From Gigaspora rosea (taxonomy: Eukaryota > Glomeromycota > Glomeromycetes > Diversisporales > Gigasporaceae), in NCBI GenBank assembly GCA_003550325.1, contig QKWP01000677.1, positions 87,963 to 151,962 on the forward strand: a DNA stretch of 64,000 nucleotides, in the 5' to 3' direction. The position numbers were made by a program, and so were the translations under genes. Of the stretch, positions 24,058 through 33,933 are shown one piece after another. Under the pieces are notes generated by a model. The model had not been told where the DNA came from. It made no database searches and worked only from the letters and a program-made list of their open reading frames with translations. How positions within the stretch are numbered: position 1 is the first letter of the stretch; each line of letters starts with the position of its first letter.

Positions 24058-27000
24058 ATGCACAACACGATCAAGATAGCTACCCTAAATGTTAAGGGTT
24101 TAAACAACAAACAAAAGTTTCAAAAAACGATGACATTATTAAAATCATATAAATTAGACATAATTGTTATACAAGAAACCAATCTTCACGACTTTGCTAT
24201 TAGAAATTTTCTTGCACAGCAATGGATTTTCGATTCATACTGGACATCCAAAACTGCGATTCTGGCAGGAAAAAAAGAAATAAAGTTTGAAAAAATTAAT
24301 GAATCAAATAACGGACGAGTTATATCAGCACGTTTCAACTTTAAACGACGCTCATATCTGGTCACAAACGTATATGCTCCACCAAATATTGAGGACCGGG
24401 TGACCTTTTTTAATAGTTGGTCTCCACAAATAGACGAAGAAGTTATTAATATAGTAGCTGGGGACTTTAATGTGAATTTGGATCCTTATGAAAATAGAAT
24501 TAGCCAAGCAGAACCGCATAACGATCCATCATGTGATGTTTTAAAACAAAAGATGCAAGAGTACATAGATACAGCAGAGATTATAGGGCTTAAACCCTTT
24601 CTTACTTTTTACCAGAGGACTCGGGGTAGTCAACTGATGGCCACGCGTCTGGACTATATTTTTATCGATGCTAATAATGCTCAATATTGTAATAGTATTT
24701 CTACTAGGTATGGAAATTCGGACCACCTGCTTGTTGAGTGTGAATTGCACTTCGCACAGGATCACCCACAGGCAGCATATTGGAAGTTTGATAAACGATG
24801 CTGGGTTAATTCAAAAGTTAGAAAGGAAATCGAGGAGGAGCTGCGTAATATTGATATAGACAAATGGGACCGTCATAAATGTATTATTCAATCGATTATA
24901 AGGGCCTATAAACCGCAAGTAGCTCTGGGAAATAAAATTCAAAGACTACATAAAAGGCTCACGGAAATAAACTCGAAATTAATGCACAATAACGAGTATG
25001 AGGACCTACGACTAGTAGCAGAAAAAGTAAATCAACAATTGCAAGAAAACTTGTCCTCTTTAGCAGAAAAATGGCAAATTAGATCAAAAGCGAAATGGGT
25101 AGAAAGTGGAGAAAAGTCCACGAAATATTTCTTTATGCGATATAAGACTAGGCTCTCTTCTACACCTACCTCTAAAATTAAAGACCCGAGCAACCCATTG
25201 AATGAAGATCCGGTTACCATCCTTCAATACATTAAGGATAACTTCGAACAACTTTATAAAACAGAAGAAATTGATACAGAAGCAGTTGAGAAATTAACCC
25301 AGGACCTACCTCAAGTATCGATAGCTCAAAACTTGTCACTAATTAAAAGAATTACTGAGGAAGAAATCGGTATGGTTATAGACACGCTTGCCAACAATAA
25401 GTCGCCAGGAACTGACGGTCTCAGTTATGAATTTTACAAGTTAGCAAAAGAAGAGGTTCTCCCAGTGCTAGTGAAATTGTTTAACAGGGTACTAGAAACA
25501 GGGGAGATGCCAATTTCTTGGAGCCAGAACATTATTACGCTCATTCCTAAGAAAAAAGAAAACTTAGAGGCAATTAGTAATTGGAGACCGATTTCGCTTA
25601 CTAACTGTGATGTGAAAATTTTTATGAAAATTTTAGCCAATCGACTAAATATAATATGTGCAGACATTATTGGGTATTATCAAAGAGGATTTGTTACCGG
25701 AAGATCTATATCAGATGCGGCCCTTGATGTATTAACAGTGATGAGAAATCAAAGTGATCAATCCAAGCAGCAATGGCTCCTCTTTATAGACCAACAAAAA
25801 GCTTTCGACAGAGTCAACCATGACTACTTACAAACGGTCCTTTCTAAAATGAGCTTTGATTTAAAATTTATTAACATAGTTAAATCATTGTTTTCAACTC
25901 AACAAGCATATATTACGGACGCCGGCCTGATTTCTGAACCCTTCAGGGTTAAAAGAGGAGTTCGACAGGGAGATCCGTTGTCCCCTCTTTTATATGTACT
26001 TGCAATTGAACCCTTCTTGAGACAGATACACGTGAGCATCAATGGTATTAATATTAAAAATCAGCACTTTAAAATTGCTGCATACGCAGACGATTTGACT
26101 ATTGGTATTAGTTCCCAAGACGACTGGCTTAAGTTTACAGAGATAACTAAAATGTATGAATTAGCATCGAATGCTAGGGTTAACAAGTCGAAAACAGTTC
26201 TAGTACCGATTACAACAGCAGCACAAGAGTTTAATTTACCCGGTGAAAGGAATTTTAAGAAACTGGCAAAAGACGAACCAATATCGATTCTTGGGTATAA
26301 GGTAGACAGCGGAGGCAATCCTATAAAGCATTTATGGGAGGACCTAGCTTGTAATGTTCAAAATAAAATCCAGTCCATGGCGAATAGAAACCTTTCATAT
26401 AAAGGTAGAATACTAATAGCGAAATCATTGTTTATCTCAAAGATGTGGTATCTCGCATACCTTATACCCCCGAAAAGAAAACAGTTATATGTCCTCAATA
26501 ATATGATGATAGAATGGGTTAAAAATAGGTCGAAAATGCTCCCACGTTACTCAACCTTTCAACAAGGATATGATCAAGGAGGCTTGGCAGCTCCAATATT
26601 GAAAGATGCTCTAGATGCCAGGCTAATTACAGTTTTCATTAAACTGTTGACGGGTGATAGTTTTTGGGGGAAAGTTGAACGTGCAATAATTATTGAGAGC
26701 TTGCAGTACAAAAGAAATATAACATTAAAGGAAGCACTAAATAGTAATACAAATACAACCAAGGGCTGGCCAGAGAGATGGAAGCCATATGTTTTGGCAT
26801 GGCATCGGCTGGAAGGGAAAGTGATTGGAAGAGATGATGAACCATGGGATCAAGGAAATGTTAGCATTGGAGGCCAGTGTGGCAGCTATTCAGTAAAAAA
26901 AGCCACAGAATTCTTACGGGCCAAAGTTAAACTATCTCCAAAGCAGTCGGACCATGTGGACTGGATTAAAGAGAAATGGACACTTAACAGGAAAAAGGAT

Positions 27001-27471
27001 GTTGTTTGGAGGCTGAACTTCCGGGCACTTCCTCTAGGATACCGGCTACTACATATCAATAGAGAAGAAAATGGCGAATGTCCGGCATGTCCCGGAGAGT
27101 TACAAACTCCACTACACTTCGCACTGGAATGCAAGATTAGCAAAATGATTTGGAGGGAAGCATATAAATGCTTGGCTAATTCGAGTAATGACAGGATTCC
27201 TGACTCGTGGGATGAAATTTTCTCTGCATCTAATATTGAAGAGACCACAAAACGTAAGGCAGCATTATGGCTGCATATCACCTGCTTATATGAGATCTGG
27301 TGTTGGTATACCCAGATCAAATGGGGACACAAGCGGATTCCAGAAACGACTTTACCTGCTATAATCCAGATGCGATTGAGCAACGAGGTAAAGGTGCTGA
27401 AGGCGTTACAAGAGGGGGGTAATAAAAAGGTAGAAAAAGTAAGGAAGTACCTTGTTCAGAATGTACTTTGA
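24058..27471 (+). CDS. LINE ORF2: AP-like endonuclease and reverse transcriptase
   Basis: I start at the ATG at 24058 (MHNTIKIATLNVKGLN, 1137 residues); the frame extends upstream only through a hydrophobic run without ATG. Domain order: AP-type endonuclease (about 1-240) with ATLNVKGL, VIQETNLH, VAGDFNVNLDP, LDYIFID and the SDH motif; a linker; reverse transcriptase (about 450-730) with NNKSPGTDGLSYEFYK, NWRPISLTNCDVKIF, LFIDQQKAFDRVN (motif A), GVRQGDPLSPLLY and the YADD catalytic box; thumb; and a C-terminal zinc motif CPACPGELQTPLHFALEC. No RNase H is seen. The layout suits the L1/Tx1-like clade. All catalytic signatures are intact, so it may be active. Confidence 0.92.
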   Translation: MHNTIKIATLNVKGLNNKQKFQKTMTLLKSYKLDIIVIQETNLHDFAIRNFLAQQWIFDSYWTSKTAILAGKKEIKFEKINESNNGRVISARFNFKRRSYLVTNVYAPPNIEDRVTFFNSWSPQIDEEVINIVAGDFNVNLDPYENRISQAEPHNDPSCDVLKQKMQEYIDTAEIIGLKPFLTFYQRTRGSQLMATRLDYIFIDANNAQYCNSISTRYGNSDHLLVECELHFAQDHPQAAYWKFDKRCWVNSKVRKEIEEELRNIDIDKWDRHKCIIQSIIRAYKPQVALGNKIQRLHKRLTEINSKLMHNNEYEDLRLVAEKVNQQLQENLSSLAEKWQIRSKAKWVESGEKSTKYFFMRYKTRLSSTPTSKIKDPSNPLNEDPVTILQYIKDNFEQLYKTEEIDTEAVEKLTQDLPQVSIAQNLSLIKRITEEEIGMVIDTLANNKSPGTDGLSYEFYKLAKEEVLPVLVKLFNRVLETGEMPISWSQNIITLIPKKKENLEAISNWRPISLTNCDVKIFMKILANRLNIICADIIGYYQRGFVTGRSISDAALDVLTVMRNQSDQSKQQWLLFIDQQKAFDRVNHDYLQTVLSKMSFDLKFINIVKSLFSTQQAYITDAGLISEPFRVKRGVRQGDPLSPLLYVLAIEPFLRQIHVSINGINIKNQHFKIAAYADDLTIGISSQDDWLKFTEITKMYELASNARVNKSKTVLVPITTAAQEFNLPGERNFKKLAKDEPISILGYKVDSGGNPIKHLWEDLACNVQNKIQSMANRNLSYKGRILIAKSLFISKMWYLAYLIPPKRKQLYVLNNMMIEWVKNRSKMLPRYSTFQQGYDQGGLAAPILKDALDARLITVFIKLLTGDSFWGKVERAIIIESLQYKRNITLKEALNSNTNTTKGWPERWKPYVLAWHRLEGKVIGRDDEPWDQGNVSIGGQCGSYSVKKATEFLRAKVKLSPKQSDHVDWIKEKWTLNRKKDVVWRLNFRALPLGYRLLHINREENGECPACPGELQTPLHFALECKISKMIWREAYKCLANSSNDRIPDSWDEIFSASNIEETTKRKAALWLHITCLYEIWCWYTQIKWGHKRIPETTLPAIIQMRLSNEVKVLKALQEGGNKKVEKVRKYLVQNVL

Positions 27472-27533
27472 TTTTTAAATTATAAATAAAGTGCGCCTAC
27501 ATGGCGTCCTCGTTAATAAGAGGTTTAAAAAAA

Positions 27534-28190
27534 AAATTTTTCGTCTTCGACAAGAACGAAAAATAATTAGAATTAAATAAATGCCTTTGTTTGAACGAAA
27601 ATGGATCTTGCCAAAGAATTGCAATCGAAATTTAGTTTAATTTTTTAAAAACGAATTGTTCATCTTTGACAAGAAATGAAAAATAATTAAGAATGAATAA
27701 AGCCTTCGTTTGAAAGAATATGGATCTTGTCAAAGAATAGGAATTGAAGTTTTATACAATTTTTTAAAAACTAAATTTTCGTCTTCGACAATAAACAAAA
27801 AATAATTCAAAATGAATAAAATAAAGACTCCATTTGAACGAAAATGAAACTTGCCAAAGAATAGGAATTGAAACTTAATTCAATTTTTTTAAACCCGAAT
27901 TTTTCATCTTCGACATGAAACGAAAAATAATTAGAAGTGAATAAAGGCTTCGTTTGAACGAAAATGGATATAGGAATTGAAATTTAATTCTATTTTTTTT
28001 TTACCGAATTTTTCGTCTTCAAACGAAAAATAATTAGAAATGAATAAAGGCCTCGTTTGAACGAAAATGGATCTTGCCAAAGAATAGTAATTCAATTTTT
28101 TAAAAACAAAGTTTCGTCGAAAAGTAATTAGAAATGAATAAAAGCTTCGTTTGAGCGCCAAAGAATAGGAATTGAAATTTTACGATTTAC
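27534..28190. repeat. Tandem repeat, about 115-bp unit, five to six copies
   Basis: Each unit runs through TTTTTCGTCTTCGACAAG, GAAAAATAATTAGAA, TGAATAAAG, CGTTTGAACGAAAATGGA, CTTGCCAAAGAATAGGAATT and a T-run. Units differ by small indels. A partial unit also lies left of the LINE (22195-22241), so the LINE interrupted the array. Confidence 0.8.
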
Positions 28191-28239
28191 GATATTTAGT
28201 CTTATTGTAATACTTATATATTAGTCACTGATCTTATTA

Positions 28240-28456
28240 CAGCTGTTTTCATAATTTCTGGAGCACCTAAAAATTTTTTCGTTTCCCAAAACCTAAAATC
28301 ACCTACCTTTTCGGAAACTACTTCGCTGTCTCCGTATCGAAGTTACAAGCACAGCAAAATAGTTTCTGAAAAGATATGTGATTCTTTGAATGGGATCGAA
28401 GAGGTTTCGGGAAACGAAAAAATTTTTAGGTGCTCCAGAAATTATGAAAACAGCTG
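28240..28456. mobile_element. 217-bp MITE flanked by TA
   Basis: The ends CAGCTGTTTTCATAATTTCT are inverted and match for nearly 50 bp, through GGAGCACCTAAAAATTTTTT and CGTTTCCC. TA flanks both sides (28238-28239 and 28457-28458). The first 15 bases equal the ends of the larger element at 21846-28560, so it is a small relative inserted inside it. Confidence 0.8.
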
Positions 28457-28808
28457 TAAATTACGTATCTTATTCCCCGAAATCAATAACTTATCAAATT
28501 CGGCCGAAATTATCATCGGCAAATTTTTTTAGGGTGTCCCAGAATTTATGAAAACAGCTGTAATTCGCTGACATGTTTATTTTGCCGACATGTTTATTTC
28601 TCCGACAATTATTTCATTTACCGACAAGTTTTTTAAAAAATTGCACTAACCTTAACTTTGATTCAAAGCCTGACCCTACCGAAAATGGCCATAAAAAATT
28701 CATCGGTGAAATGATTGTGGCGAAATAATTGTCTGTGAAAATAAACATGCCGGCGAATTGATTGATGGTGAAATGACATGTTGGTGAAGTGATTGCCGGC
28801 GAAATGAG

Positions 28809-29443
28809 CACTACTGATTAAATAAAATATAGCATAGATGACACCTTAATAAATAATCAATTGATTTAAAGTAGGTTTGTAGGTGTCACCTATATTATAT
28901 TTAATCCATTGCACGAATAACACATGTAAAAAACAGCGTTTATTACACCAAACATTGCTTCATTTTTATTACCTGCCCAATACGAAAGTATTGGAGCAGC
29001 ATTTTGTTTCGAATCGATCACGGGGTATATCAATCGTAAGAATTATCATGATTTATTGATTTATTGATTTATTGTATTTGGTAGATTTATTTATTGAATG
29101 ACTTCGTATGCGAATTAATGATGTAATTATGTAGTATTCGATTATAATAGTTAAGGGGAACGGGTTTTTTCTCAGAAAAGGTGGCTCATGTTTTTCTGCT
29201 CAACTTTGTTTGTATACGATCTGGAAATCTGCATTTCGGAATGATAAAATTAGTTTCTTTTGATATGTATTTACTGATAAGCGGTTATGTAAGTATACGT
29301 ACTTTAAAAACATAAAATTTATACGTCACTTGTTTTAAATAAATACATAACTTATTTTATCTGAAATCCTAATAAAAATAGTTAACTTTAAAAGTATTTA
29401 ATAACATTTTTGTTCTAGTCTTTACATTTTTATATAAAAAAAG

Positions 29444-29445
<2 letters not shown>
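28809..29445. other. Intergenic DNA
   Basis: A small inverted pair, ATAGATGACACC facing GGTGTCACCTAT, lies at 28833-28895. Otherwise I see nothing coding. Confidence 0.4.

Positions 29446-29515
<70 letters not shown>
29446..29515. repeat. Homopolymer of 70 T
   Basis: An uninterrupted T run. Read on the minus strand it is a 70-nt poly(A), so it could be the tail of a retrocopy inserted in minus orientation; no element body could be recognised at 29516-29640. Long homopolymers are also prone to slippage and sequencing error. Confidence 0.9.
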
Positions 29516-29517
<2 letters not shown>

Positions 29518-29642
29518 TTAGGATTAGGGTAGATTTGGTCGGATTAGGGCTAGTGCATATCTGCGATAGCATAATATGCGCATAAATTCGATTTTTATCG
29601 CATAGCATATGCGATTGCAAATTTTGTATCAGATTTTCGTAT

Positions 29643-30086
29643 TGTCGAAGGCGGAAATCCGGGCCGGCGTCACGGGACGGACAACCACCAACCACCAAGA
29701 TCAGAAGAAACACCTCACAATATACCCAATGTGAGAGGCGGTACGATTTGGCAAGGCTAAGGCTATCGGGTATAAGATGAGTTCACGAGACAAGTTTATT
29801 TTTATAAACGAGGGACAAGGAAACCAAGGTCGGTTTCTAATCTTTATTTAATATTCTCACGCTTGACTTCTTCTATTCGATATCGCTAAATAGTATTTTA
29901 CATGATCTTTTTATACTAAATGTCACTCGACCATTTTCAATACCTGACTATGGAGAACATTGCCTCGCTGGTCACGTGATCCGCAGACATCTCATAGCAT
30001 CGGTCTAGTTATTCTAATACTGCATAACAGCCGGTATGTACGGTTTGGTTAATGAGGTAAACCACCTACAAAATCCGGTCCTCACA
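29643..30086 (-). mobile_element. Solo LTR, minus orientation
   Basis: On the minus strand the segment runs from TGTGAGGACCGG to CGCCTTCGACA (444 bp), with a TATAAAAAGATC box at about 29915 and AATAAAGATT at about 29845 in the right order. Flanking 5-mers are CGTAT and CATAT, a one-mismatch target duplication. Its base composition is much less AT-rich than the surroundings. No internal retroelement sequence adjoins it. It differs in sequence from the LTR at 5044-5495. Confidence 0.55.
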
Positions 30087-30942
30087 CATATACCGGGAGT
30101 AATCCAGAACAAATAAATCCTTTCCAAATTAAGCCATTTTGAGGGGGTGGGCGGGAGTTATCGACAAAGCTAGACTTGCATCAAGCTAACAGCAAAGACA
30201 AAAGAGGTAGAACAATTTTCCGACTTTACCTTTCTTAAAAGGTCAATTCCTATGATCTCATACTCATATCATTAAACATTAGCCCTTACTCATTACATCA
30301 CTCTTATCGATCTCTTAAATGTATCACCTCCTTCATCAAATCTAAAAACTTACCCACCGAATTCCCTGCATCATGGACCAGGATTATGGTTTCGTGACAA
30401 ATTGATGTCCCGTGACTTCATTCACGGCATCACATTCTAATGCAAATGGGATTCCTAATTTTTATTTATCATATCCCACAATTTTCCCACTCGAATGGCA
30501 GAATCACGCCACATCGAAGATCTTGCATTTAATGTCCTTCCCGATTTGATAAATTCATTCAATCGGTGGGCTGTGCGCAAGAACCAGTTTTCAACTGGTG
30601 ATCACGGCACCTTCACGGGCACTCCGGCAAAATCGACGTCACATGTTTCCGAGCTATTCAACTAACAGAGCGCTAGTATTAAAAAATATAAGAATATCGG
30701 AGTCCTCCGTTACACCCATAACTAAATACAGTTCTAACGAAATCATTGGATGAGAGAATACTATTTAATTTACTATATCGAGTTGAAGTTTTAATTATTC
30801 CCACAATTCCAAATTCTTTATATCGAACTTCACTATAGTATATCAAGCGTTCACTATAACAAGATTGTCTTGTAAAATATCCAAAATTTTAAATTTTTAA
30901 TTGTTTTAATCGTTTTGTACTTATAATATTTTTTCCTAGTAA
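30087..30942. other. Upstream region of the Rho-kinase gene
   Basis: A GC-richer part (30100-30680), possibly more retroelement debris, gives way to AT-rich DNA that should hold the promoter for the gene starting at 30943. No confident promoter element. Confidence 0.35.
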
Positions 30943-33092
30943 ATGCGAATCAAGTGTGTCGTTATTGGTGATACTTGTGTTGGCAAAGTATGTAAGAAAT
31001 AATCTTATAGACTTTTTTGTAAATTGCTGTCTTAATTATTTTATTATTTTCTTTTTATACTGTAGACTTCACTTCTGCGCACTTACATAAATGACACTTT
31101 TATACTACAAATGTGCCTACAGTAAGTTTTATTAAATTGCTATAAAAATGATTTAAATTCATCTCATCGAAATGTATGTTCATACAGGTTTTGGAAAATT
31201 GTTTAAAAAATGTCATAATTGGTGATGAACCATGTAGTTTAGAGTTTTGGGATACGTCCGGTGAGCATATATTTGCAAGCGTTCAAAATTTAATTTCCCT
31301 TTAATTCGATATCATACTTTTTTAAATTTTTTTCCTTATTGTATTATTGTTTTTTATGCTAAAATGGATAATAGGAAGTGAAGATTATTACCGTTTACAT
31401 CCTCTCTCTTATGATCAAACAGATGTATTTTTGATCTGTTTTTCTGTAGTTGTTCCGGATTCTTTTGACAATATCAAAATAACATGGTTTCCTGAGATGC
31501 AACGTTATTGTCCAGGAATTCCATTCCTAATTGTTGGTACTAAAATAGATTTGCGGGATGATCCATTGGAGATTAGAGAGTTATCACGATATAGTCAGAG
31601 ACCCATAATTTCAGAGCAAGGCAGAAAACTCGCTCAAGAATTAGGAGCAATTAAATATGTTGAATGCTCAGCCGTTACGCAGGAAGGCCTGGAAAATGTT
31701 TTTGATGAATTTACTAACTTGAAGCCAGCCGTTAAAAAGCGACCTATATTAAATAAAATGAAGTATGTAAATGTATATAAACATGATTGTTTATATCTGA
31801 ATAATAAATTAATAAACAATAATTTTTCATAATTATATATTTTTAAAGATTTCTAATAAATCGGAATGAAAGAGGCCTGAATAGGGATATCAATTATTTT
31901 ATTAAAAAATCACAACTTCAATGGATTCCCTTTTCTAAACTTAAACATATTAAAGAAATTGGTAAGGGCGGCTTCAGTACTATATATTCAGCAACTTATA
32001 AGAATCGAACCGTTGCACTTAAGGAATTTTTTGAGACGCATGATAGGTCTACATTTTTTGTGAACGAGGTATTTATTTACGTAATTCATGCTTGTGTAAT
32101 CATCATCAAATTTAATTCGAGATTATTATAATCATAGGTTGAAGCTAATATTAAAATTAATGTATAAATCTACGGAATAACTTGTAGCACGTATACAAAA
32201 AAATATATGATGGTTTGTCGATACGCAGATAAAGGAGATCTCAGGCACTATCTGTCTAAGAACTTTGCTGCTCTAAATTGGAAACTAAAGTTAAAAATTC
32301 TACATGATATTATATCAGATTTAGCAAGAATTCACAATAAAGAATATATTCATAGGGACCTTCATAGTGGTAACATACTTCTCTTCAGCGATTCTGTAGG
32401 GGAAGTAGAAACTCATATTTATGATTTTGGACTATCTGAAAAAACTGACTGCTCAACTATATACGGAGATATATATGGTGTACTACCATATATAGCACCT
32501 GAAGTATTATTAAACAATCAGTATAAAAAAGAATCAGATATATACAGTTTTGGCATAATCATGTCCGAAATGTCAGCTGGTAGACCGCCATTTGATGATG
32601 AATCACATGATACAGAGCTCATATTAAAAATCATAAATGGGCTAAGACCAAAATTTACATCTGGAACGCCAGATTGTTATATTCAATTATCAAATCGATG
32701 TATGGATGCTGATCTAACAAAAAGACCAACTATTAAAGAAATTTATAATGATATAAGTACTTGGCTATCAAATCTTGATGCTGGGCCAGGATCTTTAAAC
32801 GAAAAAAGTCTTGAAATTAGAAATGAATTCTTAGCAGCGGATAAAATCACCCAAACTTCATCATTTACTTCACAAAGTCATCCAAATGCTGTATATACAA
32901 GTAGGCTTATTAACACGAAAAATATTTTACATACTTATACATCTATTGCCACTACAGGTAAATTATAGTTTATAATATTCACTAATTTTTTCAATTATAA
33001 TATTCTAAAATACTGATTTCAACATTCTAACATATTTGGAAGATTTACGAGATTCTGTTCAGGTTAAATTTATGATTCCCGATCATCCATAG
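30943..33092 (+). pseudogene. Rho-type GTPase fused in frame to a TKL protein kinase; one frameshift and one nonsense codon
   Basis: Exons 30943-30987, 31066-31121, 31188-31260 and 31375-31762 encode a Rho GTPase (P-loop GDTCVGKT, DTSG switch II, TKID base motif, ECSA). The fourth exon ends at a GTATGT donor and joins, in phase 2, exon 31849-32068. This carries LQWIPFSKLKHIKEIGKGGF and ALKEF; exon 32138-32957 then carries HRDLHSGNIL, YDFGLSEK and IAPEVLL. A possible last exon is 33043-33092 (ends MIPDHP). So GTPase and kinase can form one polypeptide. Two lesions: exon 2 is one base short for its flanking phases, and TAA sits at 32165 where the duplicate has GAA. G12 and Q61 positions hold T and S, as in GTPase-defective Rnd proteins. 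Either a young pseudogene, or two adjacent genes with sequence errors. Confidence 0.65.
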
Positions 33093-33789
33093 AAGAATTA
33101 TTTGATATTAGAACTATCATTCTAGCGCGCTCAGGGATCAAAAATTTATAGTTATTATTATTTTTCGTACCATTTTTTATTGCTGTTGCTCATTTTCCCT
33201 ATGGTCATTCTGTCGACAGGCAATTTACCTGATATCATAAGGTTAAGGTGGATTAGCATTTTTATTAATTGCAGGTATATTATTATTAGTAAATTATCAC
33301 TCGGTGTAATGTCGGGTAAATAGGCTGTAAGTGAAATGGTCATCGAGAAAATTAGATGTGACCTTGTTTATCGATAATTATCTATATTTTAGTTGCTTGA
33401 ATTTATAATTTCGTTTAGCGTTCTTTTTAAAACTTATACGTAATGCACTATATCGTATTGCTAAGTTGATCATATTACTATTGGTTGTGTTGGCAGTGGA
33501 CAATGATCAATAAGCTTAATGGATTGTTGAACCATTTTAATTTGAACTAATTCAAAAAAAGTTTAATAGATATCAGATTGACAAAATCTAAAATTTATTA
33601 TTTATTTATTGGATATAATACTGATATAATCCAATTCCGGTTAACTCTAATCCATTCAATTCCAATATACAATTGGCACTCTCTAAACTAAACTTACAGA
33701 GCTTTGATTATATAGCAAGCCAAAAAATATGAACATTCTATTTATAATAAAATTCAATATTCTGAATCTGGACATAACATAATTACATT

Positions 33790-33933
33790 TAGGGATTGGA
33801 ACCGCCTAAAATTTTTCTTAATCGTTTAATCATTTAATTTGGCCGGCATTAAACTAATTCCGGCCCACGACCAACATAATTCTGCCCGGAACTATAGAGC
33901 AATTTTTAAACGGTTAAACGGTTCCAATCCCTA
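33790..33933. mobile_element. 144-bp hAT-type MITE with 8-bp target duplication
   Basis: The ends TAGGGATTGGAACCG and CGGTTCCAATCCCTA are exact inverses. ATTACATT flanks both sides (33782-33789 and 33934-33941). The TAGGG start and 8-bp duplication fit hAT elements. I see no copy at the corresponding place in the duplicate block, so it probably arrived after the duplication. Confidence 0.85.

Larger units (their letters stand above)
22242..27533 (+). mobile_element. Near-complete non-LTR retrotransposon (LINE), 5.3 kb, with 14-bp target duplication
   Basis: AAATTTTTCGTCTT occurs at 22228-22241 and again at 27534-27547, exactly flanking the element. Inside are two open frames in order, a CCHC protein and an endonuclease-reverse transcriptase, with 81 nt between them. 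The 3' end is AAGAGGTTTAAAAAAA, a short A-rich tail. The target is one unit of the tandem repeat that continues to the right. Neither main frame has a stop or frameshift, and the target copies are identical, so the insertion looks young. The first frame has no early ATG, so a few 5' bases could be missing. Confidence 0.9.
21846..28560. mobile_element. TA-flanked inverted-repeat element (mariner-like ends) carrying the LINE
   Basis: The left end CAGCTGTTTTCATAAATTCT starts at 21846 and the same sequence inverted ends at 28560. Both are flanked by TA. The arms match for about 75 bp, including AAAAAAATTTGCCGA and GATAAGTTATTGATT. The interior holds a tandem repeat, the LINE and a smaller related MITE, and no transposase. 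The TA target and CAGCTG start suggest a Tc1/mariner-class non-autonomous element; that is inference. Confidence 0.6.
21795..28808. mobile_element. Outer repeat split by nested insertions (TTTCACCGAC-type subterminal repeats)
   Basis: The left part at 21795-21843 carries TTTCACCGA, GTCACCGACA and TTCACCGACAA. The right part, 28563-28808, carries TTGCCGACATG, TCTCCGACAATT and TTTACCGACAAG. Its far end has the same motif inverted several times (CGGTGAAATGATTG, GGTGAAATGACATG, GGTGAAGTGATTG, CGGCGAAATGAG). The two parts fit as one older inverted-repeat element interrupted by the TA-flanked insertion at 21846-28560. The left terminus is not defined. Confidence 0.5.

Noticed and set aside
26886..27383. 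165-codon minus-strand frame inside ORF2
   Set aside because: Opposite a well-defined coding domain with zinc motif; antisense shadow.
30150..30175. GAGGGGGTGGGCGGGAG as a polypurine tract for a retrotransposon
   Set aside because: It is on the wrong side and too far from the LTR at 29643-30086, and no internal domain adjoins.
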